From: Phialocephala subalpina
Taxonomy: Eukaryota > Ascomycota > Leotiomycetes > Helotiales > Mollisiaceae
DNA length: 64,000 bases
Assembly: GCA_900073065.1 (NCBI GenBank)
Contig: FJOG01000013.1
Coordinates: 833,227-897,226, forward strand
Reading direction: 5' to 3'
This document shows positions 32,455 through 43,842 of the stretch, piece by piece (the stretch's first letter is position 1; the number at the start of each line of letters is the position of its first letter). The notes under the pieces were generated by a model, which was given only the letters and a program-made list of their open reading frames with translations, was not told the origin of the DNA and did not search any database. Position numbers and translations under genes: made by a program.

Positions 32455-34299
32455 TTACATGCACACCAATCCTTCTCTTTGTCGCATGATTTTCCACGAT
32501 TCCATCGAATCAGCGTGTACACTCGGATCAAAGTAGTCTGTATTGGCTCTCAATGCGTCGCCAAGAATGTCGACGCTCGTGCAATTCCCTTTCAGAGTAA
32601 GATAGGAGCCCTTCTGTGGAGTCATGTAGGTATTCGACCGTTCGTCATGGACTATCTGAGCCCCTTCAAACTGTGGACCATGCATATCCGGCCAGTTACT
32701 ATGAGCCCTCAACGCCTTATCCTGCCAGTGCGGTTTATTGTGATTGATTAACTGCTCCCACGAATATAAAACCTTCCCATTGGCTGCTGCCCAGCTCCAG
32801 CTGGGTGCACGATATTCGGCTGGAAGCTTTCGAGAATCTCCTGCAATAATTTCCCATGCCAGAGACCTTGCCAGATACTTGCTCCAGAGGCCAGCGAGGT
32901 AAGATTCTAAATTGTCTCCTATAGCAACAGCAAGACCGGAGATAGCAGGGAGCTTGTCGGAGGGGTACGTCAGATCTCTGTGTGAGAATTCCGATACACA
33001 AGCAAACCATGCAAGCAATGTACCAGCCGCATCTGCACCACTGTGATTCTCAGTGTCTGCGTCTCTACATCCCAAAGTTGGTTCGCCTAGTCTTAGAAAC
33101 GGCTGCAGTCTATCGTTGCGGAGGAATAGTCTTTGAGGATCTGGAGGGTTACCCCGATGTTCACTTTGCCGAGTCCACGGATAGTATGATTCGGACTGAC
33201 ATCCTTGAGAACATTCCCAGAACATTTCAGTGGTTGTGTAGTGGAGGATAGTTCGTGCCATGATTCGTTCTTGAGCCGCCCAGCCACGGTTGTTGAGCGG
33301 CAAGTTGTCAAGGATACTCAGCGGTGACTCTCGCGTTGTGCCATATTCGTCGTACATATATGTTTTATTGACAAAGTAGACATCGTTATCGGAGCCCAGA
33401 AGTGGTGAGCAGAGTGAAGTACGCTTGTTCAAAATGCCATATTCGCTATCGATTGCCGCAGTAGCGGAGACAACTAAGGACGCATTCCGGTATATTGCAG
33501 CCATTTTTGGGGACTCGGTGGCCCAATCCTTTGGAGAATCTTGGACGATGCATAGTGCATCAATCCAAATGTACTCGAAGCCCAATCTCCTTGTGATGGT
33601 AAGGGCGTCCCGAAAGTTGCGGGACAGTGTTGAAACTTCCATCGCCTGCTTCCATTGTTTTTCATTGTCAAGCAGCAGTTTTGTCATCTTGCTCTTACCC
33701 CAAGAATGACTCAACGCGACATATTTTCCCTGCTTCCCAGCTGTTTCCACTAGCCGTGGAGACCGACCTTCATCCCGCGGAACCTGGACAAGCCTCTGCG
33801 GAAGGCTAGTATTCCCATCGGATCGACATCCATGACTCTCACAGTCTTTCATCCACACTCGTATTTGATTCCAGCATGAATCCTCACAAGGATCAGGAGA
33901 CACCAGAAATCTAGGTTGGATGCTTTCCACATGTCGTTGAAAAATTCTAGTGCTTGTACGCTGGTCTGTGGTTGGATCGTTGATACTTAGATCGACGACC
34001 CAGTCACGGCGCCATATGGGTGATAGCCAGACGGAAGTCTTGGGATCGAGTTCCCATGATGGGGTGTTGCTTAGTAGCATGTGTAAATGAAGGGCATCGC
34101 GGAAGAATCGACAGCCTTCACAGCCTTGCGTGGCACTCTCGACTATTTTGCCGTATGCCGGCAATGGGATAGCGGTCATGGATTTGAGGCTGCTTAATTG
34201 GAGAGACTGGCAGCTTTGGCAAAGAGGCATTTTGAGAAAGCTGGGTTGGCGCACTTCAGCTAAAGCTGTGGAGAGGAAAGGAGGTTGAGGTGTTGTCAT
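32455..34299 (-). CDS. HET-domain (heterokaryon incompatibility) protein
   Basis: Single-exon gene of 614 residues. Members of this family can trigger cell death when incompatible hyphae fuse; many paralogues exist per genome and most are untested. The HET domain is at about residues 190-350: YVALSHSWGKSKMTKLLLDN, SRNFRDALTITRRLGFEYIWIDALCIVQDS, ATESPKMAAIYRNASLVVSA. Upstream is a Cys-containing segment common in HET proteins (CQSCQSLQLSS, GCEGCRFFRDALHLH). Downstream are RGWAAQERIMARTILHYT and SWSWAAANGKV, the usual C-terminal landmarks of the group. The start at 34299 is the only one that includes the Cys motif. No lesion seen. Confidence 0.92.
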   Translation of the reverse strand: MTTPQPPFLSTALAEVRQPSFLKMPLCQSCQSLQLSSLKSMTAIPLPAYGKIVESATQGCEGCRFFRDALHLHMLLSNTPSWELDPKTSVWLSPIWRRDWVVDLSINDPTTDQRTSTRIFQRHVESIQPRFLVSPDPCEDSCWNQIRVWMKDCESHGCRSDGNTSLPQRLVQVPRDEGRSPRLVETAGKQGKYVALSHSWGKSKMTKLLLDNEKQWKQAMEVSTLSRNFRDALTITRRLGFEYIWIDALCIVQDSPKDWATESPKMAAIYRNASLVVSATAAIDSEYGILNKRTSLCSPLLGSDNDVYFVNKTYMYDEYGTTRESPLSILDNLPLNNRGWAAQERIMARTILHYTTTEMFWECSQGCQSESYYPWTRQSEHRGNPPDPQRLFLRNDRLQPFLRLGEPTLGCRDADTENHSGADAAGTLLAWFACVSEFSHRDLTYPSDKLPAISGLAVAIGDNLESYLAGLWSKYLARSLAWEIIAGDSRKLPAEYRAPSWSWAAANGKVLYSWEQLINHNKPHWQDKALRAHSNWPDMHGPQFEGAQIVHDERSNTYMTPQKGSYLTLKGNCTSVDILGDALRANTDYFDPSVHADSMESWKIMRQREGLVCM

Positions 34300-34538
34300 G
34301 CTTGCTTAATCAGCTGGCTCTATTCGTATGGCTTCGGAAGATTCTTTGCAGCAAGATGGCATCTATTGGCTGAGACTCCAACCAGAGAAGTTCATGGTAT
34401 AGAGCTTGTAGAGAGAGATCAACTATCTCGTCGCTTGAGAACGAGGTTGATTTTATGTACAGTTTCCCAATCAAATATATACAACGAGACATCAAGTCCC
34501 TTTTTTCAACCCCACCCGTCGCCCAGAAATCCCAAACC

Positions 34539-36260
34539 CTAAACAGCCTTCGCAAGCATAGCAGCAGCATGAGCAGTTACTATAGTAGCATACTCCGTAC
34601 TGCCATAGTAGATCGCATACCCATCATCGTTCGTCTCTCCAGTGGAAAGATCATCCCCGTACTGCCAATACAGATCTCCAGCCGTCTCTGTACTCAACAC
34701 AGTAGCCTGCCAAGGCTCCTCATCAGCATGAGTCAAGCTCCCATACTCTTCCATGATAACTGGCTTTCCGATCGCCGCGGCGGCAGTGGCGTGAGCTGTG
34801 ATCCATCCGTTGCCCCATGTATCGACCTCGCCCCAGGATGAGGGGTAGAGGTGATAAGTCCCGAAATCAATAGTGGAGATCGCGAGATTGGTAGTGAAGT
34901 TCAATCCTGGTCCGGTGGTGTAAGGATAACTTCCATCACTCCCGGTCGTCAACCCAAACCCTTCATCACCAATCGTAACCATATGATTGCTATCCAAGCT
35001 CTTAATATACTTGCTCGTCGTCGTGATCCAATTTGTGATAACAGAAGTGTCGCAACCGCTGCATCTCGGTTCGTTTGCAAGCTCCCAAGCAAAAACAGCA
35101 GTGGAGGTCTTGTATCGAGCAACGACAGCGGCGATGTAGGCTTGGTATTGTGCTTGTGCGGCGGTGGACGTGTACCATCCTGTTACCGGGGAGATGCCGT
35201 AGTAGGTGCAGTAGGCGGCCATTCCTCCGTAATCGGTCCAGTTGTTCACGAAGTTTATGATGAGGGAAATGCCATGGGCCTCCGCGGATTGGACGACACT
35301 GTGATGGATTAGGACCCCGTTTTCGAGAGAGAGGAGTTGGGAGACATGGGGGAGGGGAAGGAGGGAGAGAAACAGAGAAGGTGATTGCTTACTAGTCAAG
35401 ACGTTGGAGGCCGTCAGTACCGGTGTTGATGACTGGAGACGCCCCTGATACGAAGGACTGGAACCATACGGTGCCGGAGCTTGGGGTTGAGGTTACGTCG
35501 TTGAATCCCCAAACGCGGAGAACTTTAAGGCCGGTCTAAAAAGTTGTCAGTAAATTGTCCTAGGAAATTGCGGATTCTGTTGGGCCTAGTAGGCTTTGCT
35601 CTCAGCAGTTCCTGACCACAGACATTCTCCTGCCCAGCACCAGTGATTTCTAGGATATTCAAGAAACGAGCATTCTTCTAAGAACATGCATTGTCATTCA
35701 TATCCAAGAAAGACTTACTGAGGCAAGATGGGACATGATAAGATCGACGTCGGCATTGTTAGTAAGGAAACCAATATAGTAAGCGTTAGTTCCCATCCAG
35801 TACTCAGTCTTGCCATTAATCGTGAAGACACTGCCGCTGGTCTTGGCATAGCTTGTAATGGCAGAAGTTGTGCTTGACGCAGCGCTAGACGTTGTCGAAG
35901 AGGAAGAAGTCTTTGATGTGGACACTGTCGACAAGGTGGATGAAGAAGCTTGTGTGGAGGTGGTGGCAGCGGCAGTCGTAGATGCTAGAATTAGATTTAG
36001 TTGAAGATCAGCGTTTTGCTTGGGGCATTGAGAGCCTACCTGTTCCAGGGATACATTGAGAATAGTACGCATTTTGGTAGAAGCAATAATATCCAGAGAC
36101 ACAGGTGGTAGCGCCCGTCCAGTTTACTCCTCCACCTTGAAGGAATTAGCTCCAGCTACTGGTAACACCTTCAGGATCACGTACATTGACCGTAGGCAGT
36201 CTGCTGTGCAGTTGCAACGGCAAGAGCCGAAGAAGCAGAAATGAATGAAGAGAACTTCAT
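34539..36260 (-). CDS. Secreted CBM1-linked GH5 endo-beta-1,4-mannanase
   Basis: Hydrolyses mannan and galactomannan outside the cell. Five exons 36260-36185, 36135-36040, 35984-35719, 35535-35393 and 35298-34539 give 446 residues. A signal peptide ([19 protein letters not shown]) is followed by a family 1 cellulose-binding module ([29 protein letters not shown]) with its aromatic face residues, then a Ser/Thr linker (about 60-105) and the GH5_7 domain ([25 protein letters not shown]). The acid/base Glu is in [12 protein letters not shown] and the nucleophile Glu in VIMEEYGS. The CBM exon boundary splits the QCGG codons cleanly. A TATA-like TATATA lies about 70 bp upstream of the ATG. It appears intact. 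Confidence 0.94.
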
Positions 36261-36329
36261 GCTGAAAGAAGTATAGAGAAAGAAGGAAGTCGAGACTTGC
36301 TGATCATGACTGTTGGGGACCAAATAGAG

Positions 36330-36335
36330 TATATA
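36330..36335 (-). promoter_or_regulatory. TATA box candidate of the mannanase gene
   Basis: TATATA about 70 bp upstream of the mannanase start codon. Position fits a fungal core promoter; the motif alone is weak evidence. Confidence 0.4.
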
Positions 36336-37175
36336 ATTGACAGTCAAAGGAGAAATAAAAACCGTCGGCCCGCTTCATCCTCAATATCGGAGTGGAGTGA
36401 GGAGATGCTCCACCCTCGTTCTTCAATTGAGACCACCCGCACCATTCTAGACGCCGGCATGGATGACGGTGGTAATGGCACAGATCAATGGGAGGTGGAA
36501 AATATTTCAACAAACATCGGACGACAAGATCAAGCTTCTGAGAAAAATCTCCGCATGATCCTCGGATAGAGTATAGTTCAGGGGTCAGCCTCTCTCTCAT
36601 CGTTCAGGAATGGCCTTGCGAGCTTGAAGGAATCACGGTAACGAGCTCCGACAACATGGATCCTCCCTGAAGCCATGCGTTTGAGGGGTGCTTGTCCAAT
36701 GAGCAGGCAATTTGAAGGTCGCATGCGGCCATACCCGTCAGTCGATCGTGTGGGGAAGCCACGGAAGAACTTTCTCGGGACGTGTGGCCGACTGCCGTGG
36801 AAGGAGAAGTTCCGTTCTGAAGATGGTCAATTATGCCCATCTTCTGATGCAGCAGAACAAGGTTTGAAGGCTCTCTCACGAGGCAGCACATGGTCGTGAT
36901 TATAGGTGTGAGGAGAGATTGGACGGATGAGGTGAAGTGTCATCTTGAGTGCCCTAGAGCTTAGAGCGTGCTCTAAAGCTGCCGAGGACTAGCTCGACTC
37001 AGAAAAGCTTAGCGCTTTTGGCACGTGCCACGCCTTGGCGTCATGTCTTTGCCGAGTTATTTTCTTTCCTCCTCTCTTCCTCCTCATTTTTTTCAGCCCC
37101 AGCTCTCTACCTCTATCACGCCTCCGGGACACAAGGATATCTCCATTGATCTCGTAGGCCGAGTCAGCTCGCAAA
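36336..37175. other. Divergent intergenic region, mannanase to 2EXR-like gene
   Basis: No gene seen. Contains a near-perfect inverted repeat at 36958-36980 (AGCTTAGAGC gt GCTCTAAAGCT) about 195 bp upstream of the next start codon. Confidence 0.4.
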
Positions 37176-38171
37176 ATGTTTTCGAAACAGTCAGCCTCAT
37201 CCATGGACAGCCATAACTCCACGGGCCCAGTTCTTGACATGAAGGAAATCGAAGATCGCCAGAATGCGCCCATCCTCGAGAGAGACGTCGACCAGACATT
37301 GGAAAGGAATCTCGATGCAGCTAATAATTCTCAAGAACTCTACAAGCAGACTTTCTCCTTCTTGAAACTTCCTCGAGAAGTGCGGGACCTCATTTACAAT
37401 TACGCTTTGAAAAGGGAGAAAAGTGTCAAGCCACAACCCAGTCCTGCGGCATCTAAGTACCTGCGAAACTTGTACTGGAAGCCCAAAGGACCAAGCATAT
37501 GCCTTCTCAACCAACAAATTCGGGAGGAGGCTAACACTATCCTCTATTCCACCAATGTGTTTAGATTTTCGAATGGATACGCGCTACGATGCTTCGAAGC
37601 AGCGGTTGGTAAAGACAACCTGGATTTAATCCGACGCATTGAGATCTCACTGGAATCTGAGCATTGTACAACAGCACATTCTAATCGCCTTTACTACGAG
37701 CAATATGTGCATCGCGAGCTAGCTGCACTTCCGGATGGCATGGATATTGCGAAGGCACTGTCCACATCGGGACTCCGGAATATTACAGAGATGACCATCA
37801 TGGCCAATAAATGGGAAGTCAAGGAGCAGGGTCTGAGGTCCTTTGGTCCAGACCTCGAATCTGCCATCTGCGAAGTCCTCAAAAGGAACCCAGAAGTTCG
37901 TTCCTGCTTACGACTCGCAGGCTACCTGGATTCAGAACGGGAGAAGTTCTCAGAGCAACATGAGATCAAGACTGAAATTCTGGATTACTCCGTACCAGTT
38001 TCGGATACAATTCTGAAAATTCCCTTTGCAGTATTTCCTGGACCCGATCTGTCTCTTCCGGGGGCTGACACATGCTGGTATGGCAGATGTCCCACACGAA
38101 GAACTGAGCCATATCGCGCTGATAACGGCTGGCTGGATCGTATGTCTCCCTCGGTGGTGACTTGGCACTAG
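37176..38171 (+). CDS. 2EXR/F-box-like domain protein of unknown function
   Basis: Single-exon frame of 331 residues. About residue 65 begins the motif FLKLPREVRDLIYNYAL, followed later by ICLLNQQIREEANTILYSTN, the paired signature of the large fungal family named 2EXR, whose members resemble F-box proteins in outline but have no established function. The rest is mixed alpha/beta with no signal peptide or membrane segment. The ATG at 37176 (MFSKQSASSMDSH) is preceded by a C/T-rich leader; a second in-frame Met ten codons on is possible. It lies divergent from the mannanase gene and tail-to-tail with the FAD oxidase gene. Confidence 0.8.
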   Translation: MFSKQSASSMDSHNSTGPVLDMKEIEDRQNAPILERDVDQTLERNLDAANNSQELYKQTFSFLKLPREVRDLIYNYALKREKSVKPQPSPAASKYLRNLYWKPKGPSICLLNQQIREEANTILYSTNVFRFSNGYALRCFEAAVGKDNLDLIRRIEISLESEHCTTAHSNRLYYEQYVHRELAALPDGMDIAKALSTSGLRNITEMTIMANKWEVKEQGLRSFGPDLESAICEVLKRNPEVRSCLRLAGYLDSEREKFSEQHEIKTEILDYSVPVSDTILKIPFAVFPGPDLSLPGADTCWYGRCPTRRTEPYRADNGWLDRMSPSVVTWH

Positions 38172-38453
38172 AAAATTATCAATGCAATGTAAATATTCAT
38201 CGTTTCATCTTTCTCACTGTGCGAACAGATCTGAGTGAGCCTCTACTGTTGTTTCTCTCGAACGGACACAAGTTGTGATATCTATATCATTTAACTTTCT
38301 CAGTCTAGGCTGGACAATCACGACATGCGTCCTACGCTGAGATACCGTCATCCCTTGCGGCGCAGATCTTGAACGTTGAAAGCCGTCCGTGAAGAGCCTC
38401 CGTCAAGAGTATAGAAACGAGCCTAGGACATCTCAAACATTTCAATTCATCTC

Positions 38454-40190
38454 CTATTGAGGCTTACTTTCCAAAATGGCATTCTCCTTACTCCTCAATC
38501 TCTCCTCACTCGTCTCAAAACACCCTGGAATACCCGTACCCTCAAACCCACAACCCTCTCTAATCATCTTCGCTACTCCCTTCGTTGCCAACAGAATCAA
38601 CGGCATCCCATGTCCGTTGAAGCCAGCACAAATATACTGATTCGTTTTGCCGGGCACGGATCCAATATGGGGCATTAGGTCTGAGGTGTACTGTTTCTTG
38701 TCAGTTGGGTTGTCTTACCACAGTTGTTTTTCCGCACGAAAGTCCAGAAGCCAGCGCTTCAGGCTCCTCAGAAGGAAAAGAGAAAAATGGAGGGAACGTA
38801 CGCCCATAATCCCAGTCCATATCCTATCAAGCTCAGCACCAGACTCTTCCCAACCCCGATAAGTCTTCTGCATAAGTCCATCTTTAAAATGGCTAACAGC
38901 AGGTTCAATCAAAGTCGAGTCATCGGTAACATTATACCACTGCTTCAAATCTTGCAAGAACGTATGTCGAGCTCCACCAACGATGATGCTCCCGTCCAAT
39001 CTAGGAATCTGGTAGTCGTAAAATCCGGGTCCATAGCGGACTGAGGTGCTGTTTGGGAGGTATGGTGGTGTGGTTCCTTCGGGACATGTGATACGGGTAC
39101 AGATTCCTCGAACGGGGACAATTTTCTGGTCGTAGGAGGGGAGGATGGAGGAGGTGTAGCCGTTTGTTGCGTAGACGACTTTTCGGGCGAGGAGGGGACC
39201 GCGGGGCGTGGTGATGGTGTAGCATCCATCTTTCGAAGTTGCATCCGAGACTGAGAGGACGGGTGTTTTCGTCTGAAGATTTACCCCTCGATCAACAGCC
39301 CGTTGCAAAAGATGCATGACCATCTTATACGGCCTACCACAGTCAGTCACTCCCTACCCCCTTCGCTCTCACTCAAACTCACCAAATATGCCCAGCAGTA
39401 AAACTAAATGCAACCTTCGCCCCCTTAACCCCACTCAAAGCCTCCCCCTCCTTCCCTACCTTCATCTGCACATCTCTCGTACTCGGCTCCCCACTCTCCA
39501 ACAACTCCTCAAAAGCAATACGAGCTTTGTCTGCGTGTTCTTGGTCTAGACATGCATCGACGGCACGGGTGAGTGTGAAGTCACAGTCTATTTTTTCGGA
39601 CTCGACGAGGGATTTTACGGCGTGGATTTGGGAGGATTCGAAGGCTGCGATGGCGGTTGCCATGGCGGGGCCGTACATCTTTTTGTATTTTGGGACTGGG
39701 AGGGGAGTTAGTGAGAAGAAAGGAAGAGGGGAGAGAGGGTATGGAAGCTTGCCGTTGAAGTAGACATCTGGTTTTAGGTGACCTCCTATTTGCGCCGATG
39801 GTTAGCGTGTGAAGTCAAGTGACAGAGAAAGGGAGGTAGCAACAAACCATTTCTTCCAGTAGCACCAGAACACGCCTCCCTCGCTTCAAGAATCACGATC
39901 TCCTTTCCTGAATCTTTCTCCTCTTTCCCCTCCAACAAATGATGCACCATAGCAGCACCCGTATACCCCGCTCCAATGACTACAATATCACATGATTGCG
40001 GTAGATCCAGGGTACTTCTATGGCTGTCAAGTGGATGAAGCTCAGTCCTCCAAAACGGAACTGTCGAATTCGGCACAGGATACGGAAAAGGGGGAGTTTG
40101 AGCCTCCACCGGCGTGGACGTCGAATCAGGAACAATCGTCTTCCTCAAAGCCTCCAACCTTCTCTGCGCTGTTGTCGAATCCGAACTCAT
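38454..40190 (-). CDS. FAD-dependent oxidoreductase of the D-amino-acid oxidase (DAO) family
   Basis: Five exons 40190-39848, 39785-39753, 39695-39383, 39333-38802 and 38690-38454 give 485 residues. Oxidises an amine or amino acid with FAD, producing an imine and H2O2; the substrate cannot be told. The dinucleotide fold opens with DIVVIGAGYTGAAMVHHLL near residue 70, then EIVILEAREACSGATGRNGGHLKP. Later landmarks are KVVYATNGYTS, IVGGARHTF and AGFNGHGMPL, the FAD-binding C-terminal motif. Intron 2 uses a GC donor (AACG|GCAAGC at 39752) and joins to a typical CAG acceptor, keeping frame and giving DVYFNVPKYKKMYGP. No signal peptide. It is divergent from an amino-acid permease 731 bp away, which suggests a shared catabolic role. 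Confidence 0.9.
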
Positions 40191-40263
40191 CTTGAAAAAG
40201 ATCCCGTGATACAAGACCAGACATGGGATATGCAGAAGCTCTGTGATAAGAGATACTTGTATC

Positions 40264-40269
40264 TATATA
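40264..40269 (-). promoter_or_regulatory. TATA box candidate of the FAD oxidase gene
   Basis: TATATA about 75 bp upstream of the oxidase start codon at 40190, a plausible core-promoter distance. Confidence 0.4.
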
Positions 40270-40921
40270 CCAAGACGTTGCCCTATCTCAGTTGTTGAAG
40301 CAAAGTGGGATGCCGCAGTCAAGTTTCCGAGGCTTTGCCGTGGCGCATCGATTGATGCAAAGCGGCGACTTCTCCTCTCTTCCACCCTCGACGACAACAT
40401 GTTTTGTTATCGCACTTTTCCTTGTTCTTGTTCCAGAAAGAAAAGAATCTACGGTCGCCGATCTTGCCTTGCAAAACCTACAAGCTCATCGATACGGCTC
40501 CTCTCCTCTGTCTTCTTCAGCAAGTCGCAATCTTGAAGTCGAGTGCCATCAAGATGTCCTGTCAGAGATCACCCTCCACAATTGCCGGAAGTGCTCAATC
40601 CCACCCAAGAGCCGAACCCTGCAGCCCCGCAACGTTCCGCTAATTCTCTAGATCCACATCGGACAATGTCCATGAAAAGGGATCTTACTGATAAGATGTC
40701 TATAATATGGGGATGTGTCGGCGAAGACCGCATATGCAGTGCTCCCAAGCGGGTATTCAGCGATGCCAGGTTGATATCTCCCACCACTCTTGACGCATAA
40801 TATCTGTTCCCATTACCCCAGCATACCTTAAGTACTGCATGTCTCATCCGATCATTCGATCTTTACTTTACTTGCTTTTTGGTCTTCAAAATTTGCTGCC
40901 TTTCTGAGTGCGATTTTGATA
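40270..40921. promoter_or_regulatory. Divergent regulatory region, oxidase and permease
   Basis: Rest of the 731-bp gap between the two divergent start codons. Contains open frames without motifs. Likely carries joint regulatory sites. Confidence 0.4.
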
Positions 40922-42721
40922 ATGGCGGACGAGAAGAAAGTCGATATTGCCGTCGGAGGGAGTGAGGGTTCAGATGTTGAACCTGGACAGACAGAAGCTG
41001 TTGAAAGCGAGAGCTATGGATGGAATCGTGGACTTTCGCCTCGAGCCGTCATCATGTTGTCTCTTGGAGGAGGCATCGGGACTGGTCTTTGGGTCGGGAC
41101 AGGAACTGCTCTTCATGCAGCAGGACCGGCCGGCATAGCAATCGCTTATACCTTGGTAGCGTGAGTATTGCATTTGGTCGATGAGAAGTTCGGATGCTGA
41201 TGCGGTTGCCAGTATCGCGATTTACATCGAATTCATGTCCATCGGAGAAATGACATGTTACAAACCCGTCCATGGAGGATACATCCGCCAGACTATGGAG
41301 TACGTCGATAAAGCAGCAGCGTTCGCGATGGGCATGAACTTTTGGTTTCAATGGGTGATGATCATTCCCGCTGAAGTTATTGCATGCATTTCCGTACTCA
41401 AGTACTGGGAAGCTCCTCAACACTTTCCCGAGGCGGCATATATCACCATCTTTCTCATCGTAGCAGCGATTCCAAACTTCTTCCCAGTCCACTTCTACGG
41501 CCATGTCGAAATCTTCATGAGTATTCTGAAGGTTCTTGCTATCATGTCTTGCATGTGCTTCATGTTCATCATGGCATCTGGTGGTTTGCCTGCTACTCAT
41601 GGACCTCTCGTGTTCCATTACTGGAAGACTCCTGGAGCTTTCAACCATGGATTGAAGGGTATATGTAAAGCTCTCCTTCAAGCTGCTTTCAGCTGCACTT
41701 CTGGTAGGTTTTATCTGCAATGTCCCTGATTTGCTTCGGCAATGCTAATATTTTCTCCCAGCTGGTTGGGTGGCCATGACAGCAGGCGAAATGCGAGACC
41801 CTCGACGAACTGTCAAGCGATCCATCAAGCCTCTCTTCTATCGAAGCTTCACTTTCTTCGTCGTCAACATTTGGCTCGTCGGAATGTGCATCCCGTATGA
41901 CGAACCCAATTTGAGCAAGTCTGGAACGCTCGCTAGCCCTTTCATCCTCGCTGTTCGAGATGGTGGTTCTCCGATTTTCGCCCACATCTTGAACGCTCTT
42001 GTTTTCGTCACTGTGCTTTCCTGCGGCATTACATCTTACTACGTGTGCTCAAGAGCCATGACACACATGTCTGATCTTGGCATCATTCACAGCTGGTTCG
42101 GAAAGAAGGACACCGCGGGCCGCCCCTGGAACTCTTTGATCATCAGCGGCATTCTCGGTGGTGGTTTGACATACTTGAACCTCAACAGCACAGCTCAGCA
42201 AGTCTACTCGTGGTTTTCAAGCTTGGTAAGAACATTCCCAACTTTCCACTATATCCCTCACCTGACAATTTCAGGTTGGAGTCGCAAGTTTCTGCAATTG
42301 GCTTCTGATCTACCTCTCCCACATCCGCTTCCGCCAAGGTCTCAAAGCCCAAGGAATCAACTACAAAACCCTCCCCTTCTACACCAAAATCGCGCCCTAT
42401 GCCCAATACTTCGGTATCGTGCTCGTATTCTGCTTTCTCGCCGCCCAGCTCTACTTCGCCATCTTCCCATTCAGTGGGAAGCCTAGCGCTGAGAACTTCT
42501 TCTCGACATACATTACTGTGCCGTTGTTCATCATCGATTACTTTGCGTACAAGTGGTGGTTTGGTACTAAGATTGTGCCGCTGAAGGAGATGGATTTCTC
42601 GCCGGCGCTGTACTTTGATAGGATTGATAGGGATGAGAAGGAAGCGGAGGAGGCGAATCCGAGCCCGCCTTTGACGATGGTTGATAGGATTTGGGAGCTG
42701 AGGAGGACGGTTATTGGCTGA
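40922..42721 (+). CDS. Amino-acid permease (fungal YAT/APC family)
   Basis: Plasma-membrane proton-coupled amino-acid importer. Four exons 40922-41160, 41213-41703, 41762-42225 and 42275-42721 give 546 residues. After a short acidic cytosolic N-terminus comes the family signature SPRAVIMLSLGGGIGTGLWVGTG of helix 1. Then ALHAAGPAGIAIAYTLVA, FMSIGEMTCYKPVHGGYIRQ, FWFQWVMIIPAEVIACISVL, MTAGEMRDPRRTVKRSI and later helices, twelve in all by inspection. The C-terminus is a charged tail (RDEKEAEEANPSPPLTMVDRIWELRRTV). The start at 40922 is the first ATG in frame. Substrate cannot be assigned, but the neighbouring FAD oxidase suggests an amino acid or amine that is oxidised after uptake. Confidence 0.93.
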
Positions 42722-43842
42722 GATGGTGGTGTGCTCCAATATGATGATTTATGAGATGGTCCCCGATGAGGTCATGAAATAGCAGTCAACAGAGCTTCAA
42801 AGCATCAAAGCTTCTCCCGTCAATGCCTTGACCCCTACCTGGCTTCCCGTGGCAGAAGTGAGTGTGTCACGCGTACAAAGTCAATTATTTGAACTGCGTT
42901 CCTTCTACCTACCTACATTCGTAAAGTCATGTAAACCACTCCCAAATACCCCTTCTTGAACCTTGAGAAGAAAATTTCACAGAATACCTGTGATTATCTA
43001 TTGTTTTCCTTCCGCACAACTCACCTCATGACCCATCTCCCTCTCTTATCCTATCCCGACGCGGGCGAAATAGAGGAAGCTTAATCTACTACGGGCCAAA
43101 TAGCTGGGAGCTGGATTTGCTGTCTGTAAGTTTATCTACAATTGGCACTGCCAGGTGCGATGTGCAACAAAAGGGGTTCTGAAAGTTGAGATTGGTTGGC
43201 TGCACTTGCGACAGCTCTCCTTCTGGGGTCTAGGAAGGGATGCAAGATTGGAAAGATCATTCTTGATCGATAGTGGAAAGGAAGGTTCGAATTTAGTCAA
43301 GAGCAATCGAACGATCTCGTCATGTATCGATCGCTAGATTTCGAAAATTCACTCCTGGGCTCAGCTTCTCCGCCTCAAAGTCCGAGGTGAGATCGATGAT
43401 CATCATCAAAAGTTGAGGACGGTGTTCGACCTGCGAGGAACAATATGAGCCACAACATTAATTATTGTTAAGAATCGGGAATCATGTTCTCAAGATTCCC
43501 CGGTTCGAGCTTCTATTCGGGATCAAGTCTTTCCTAAGACTTGCGTTTTACCAATTGCGAAATCCCCGCGATGCCGCTCCGCTCCGCTCCGCTCCCTTTG
43601 AGCGGCACAGTAAGACGGCTGGATTTATGGTGAAGCAACCACTAAAATCAGCGCACTAAGGCCCTGCATGCGCCAAAGCCGGGATGTCTGCCCGCTGAGG
43701 CTGCAGTCTCAGCCCTGTAAACCCACGTAATGTGCTGAGCTCTTTCAACGTCGAATATTATTTTATTCAGAGATGTGACGACTTCACTGTTATTTCAGCT
43801 CCATACGCCTTCATATCACACCCACCATAATTACTGGCCAAG
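42722..43842. other. Intergenic 1.1 kb upstream of the Zn2Cys6 regulator
   Basis: No gene seen. Contains four near-identical copies of a CGCTC pentamer bounded by a GCCGCTC/GAGCGGC inverted pair at about 43572-43608. Confidence 0.4.
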
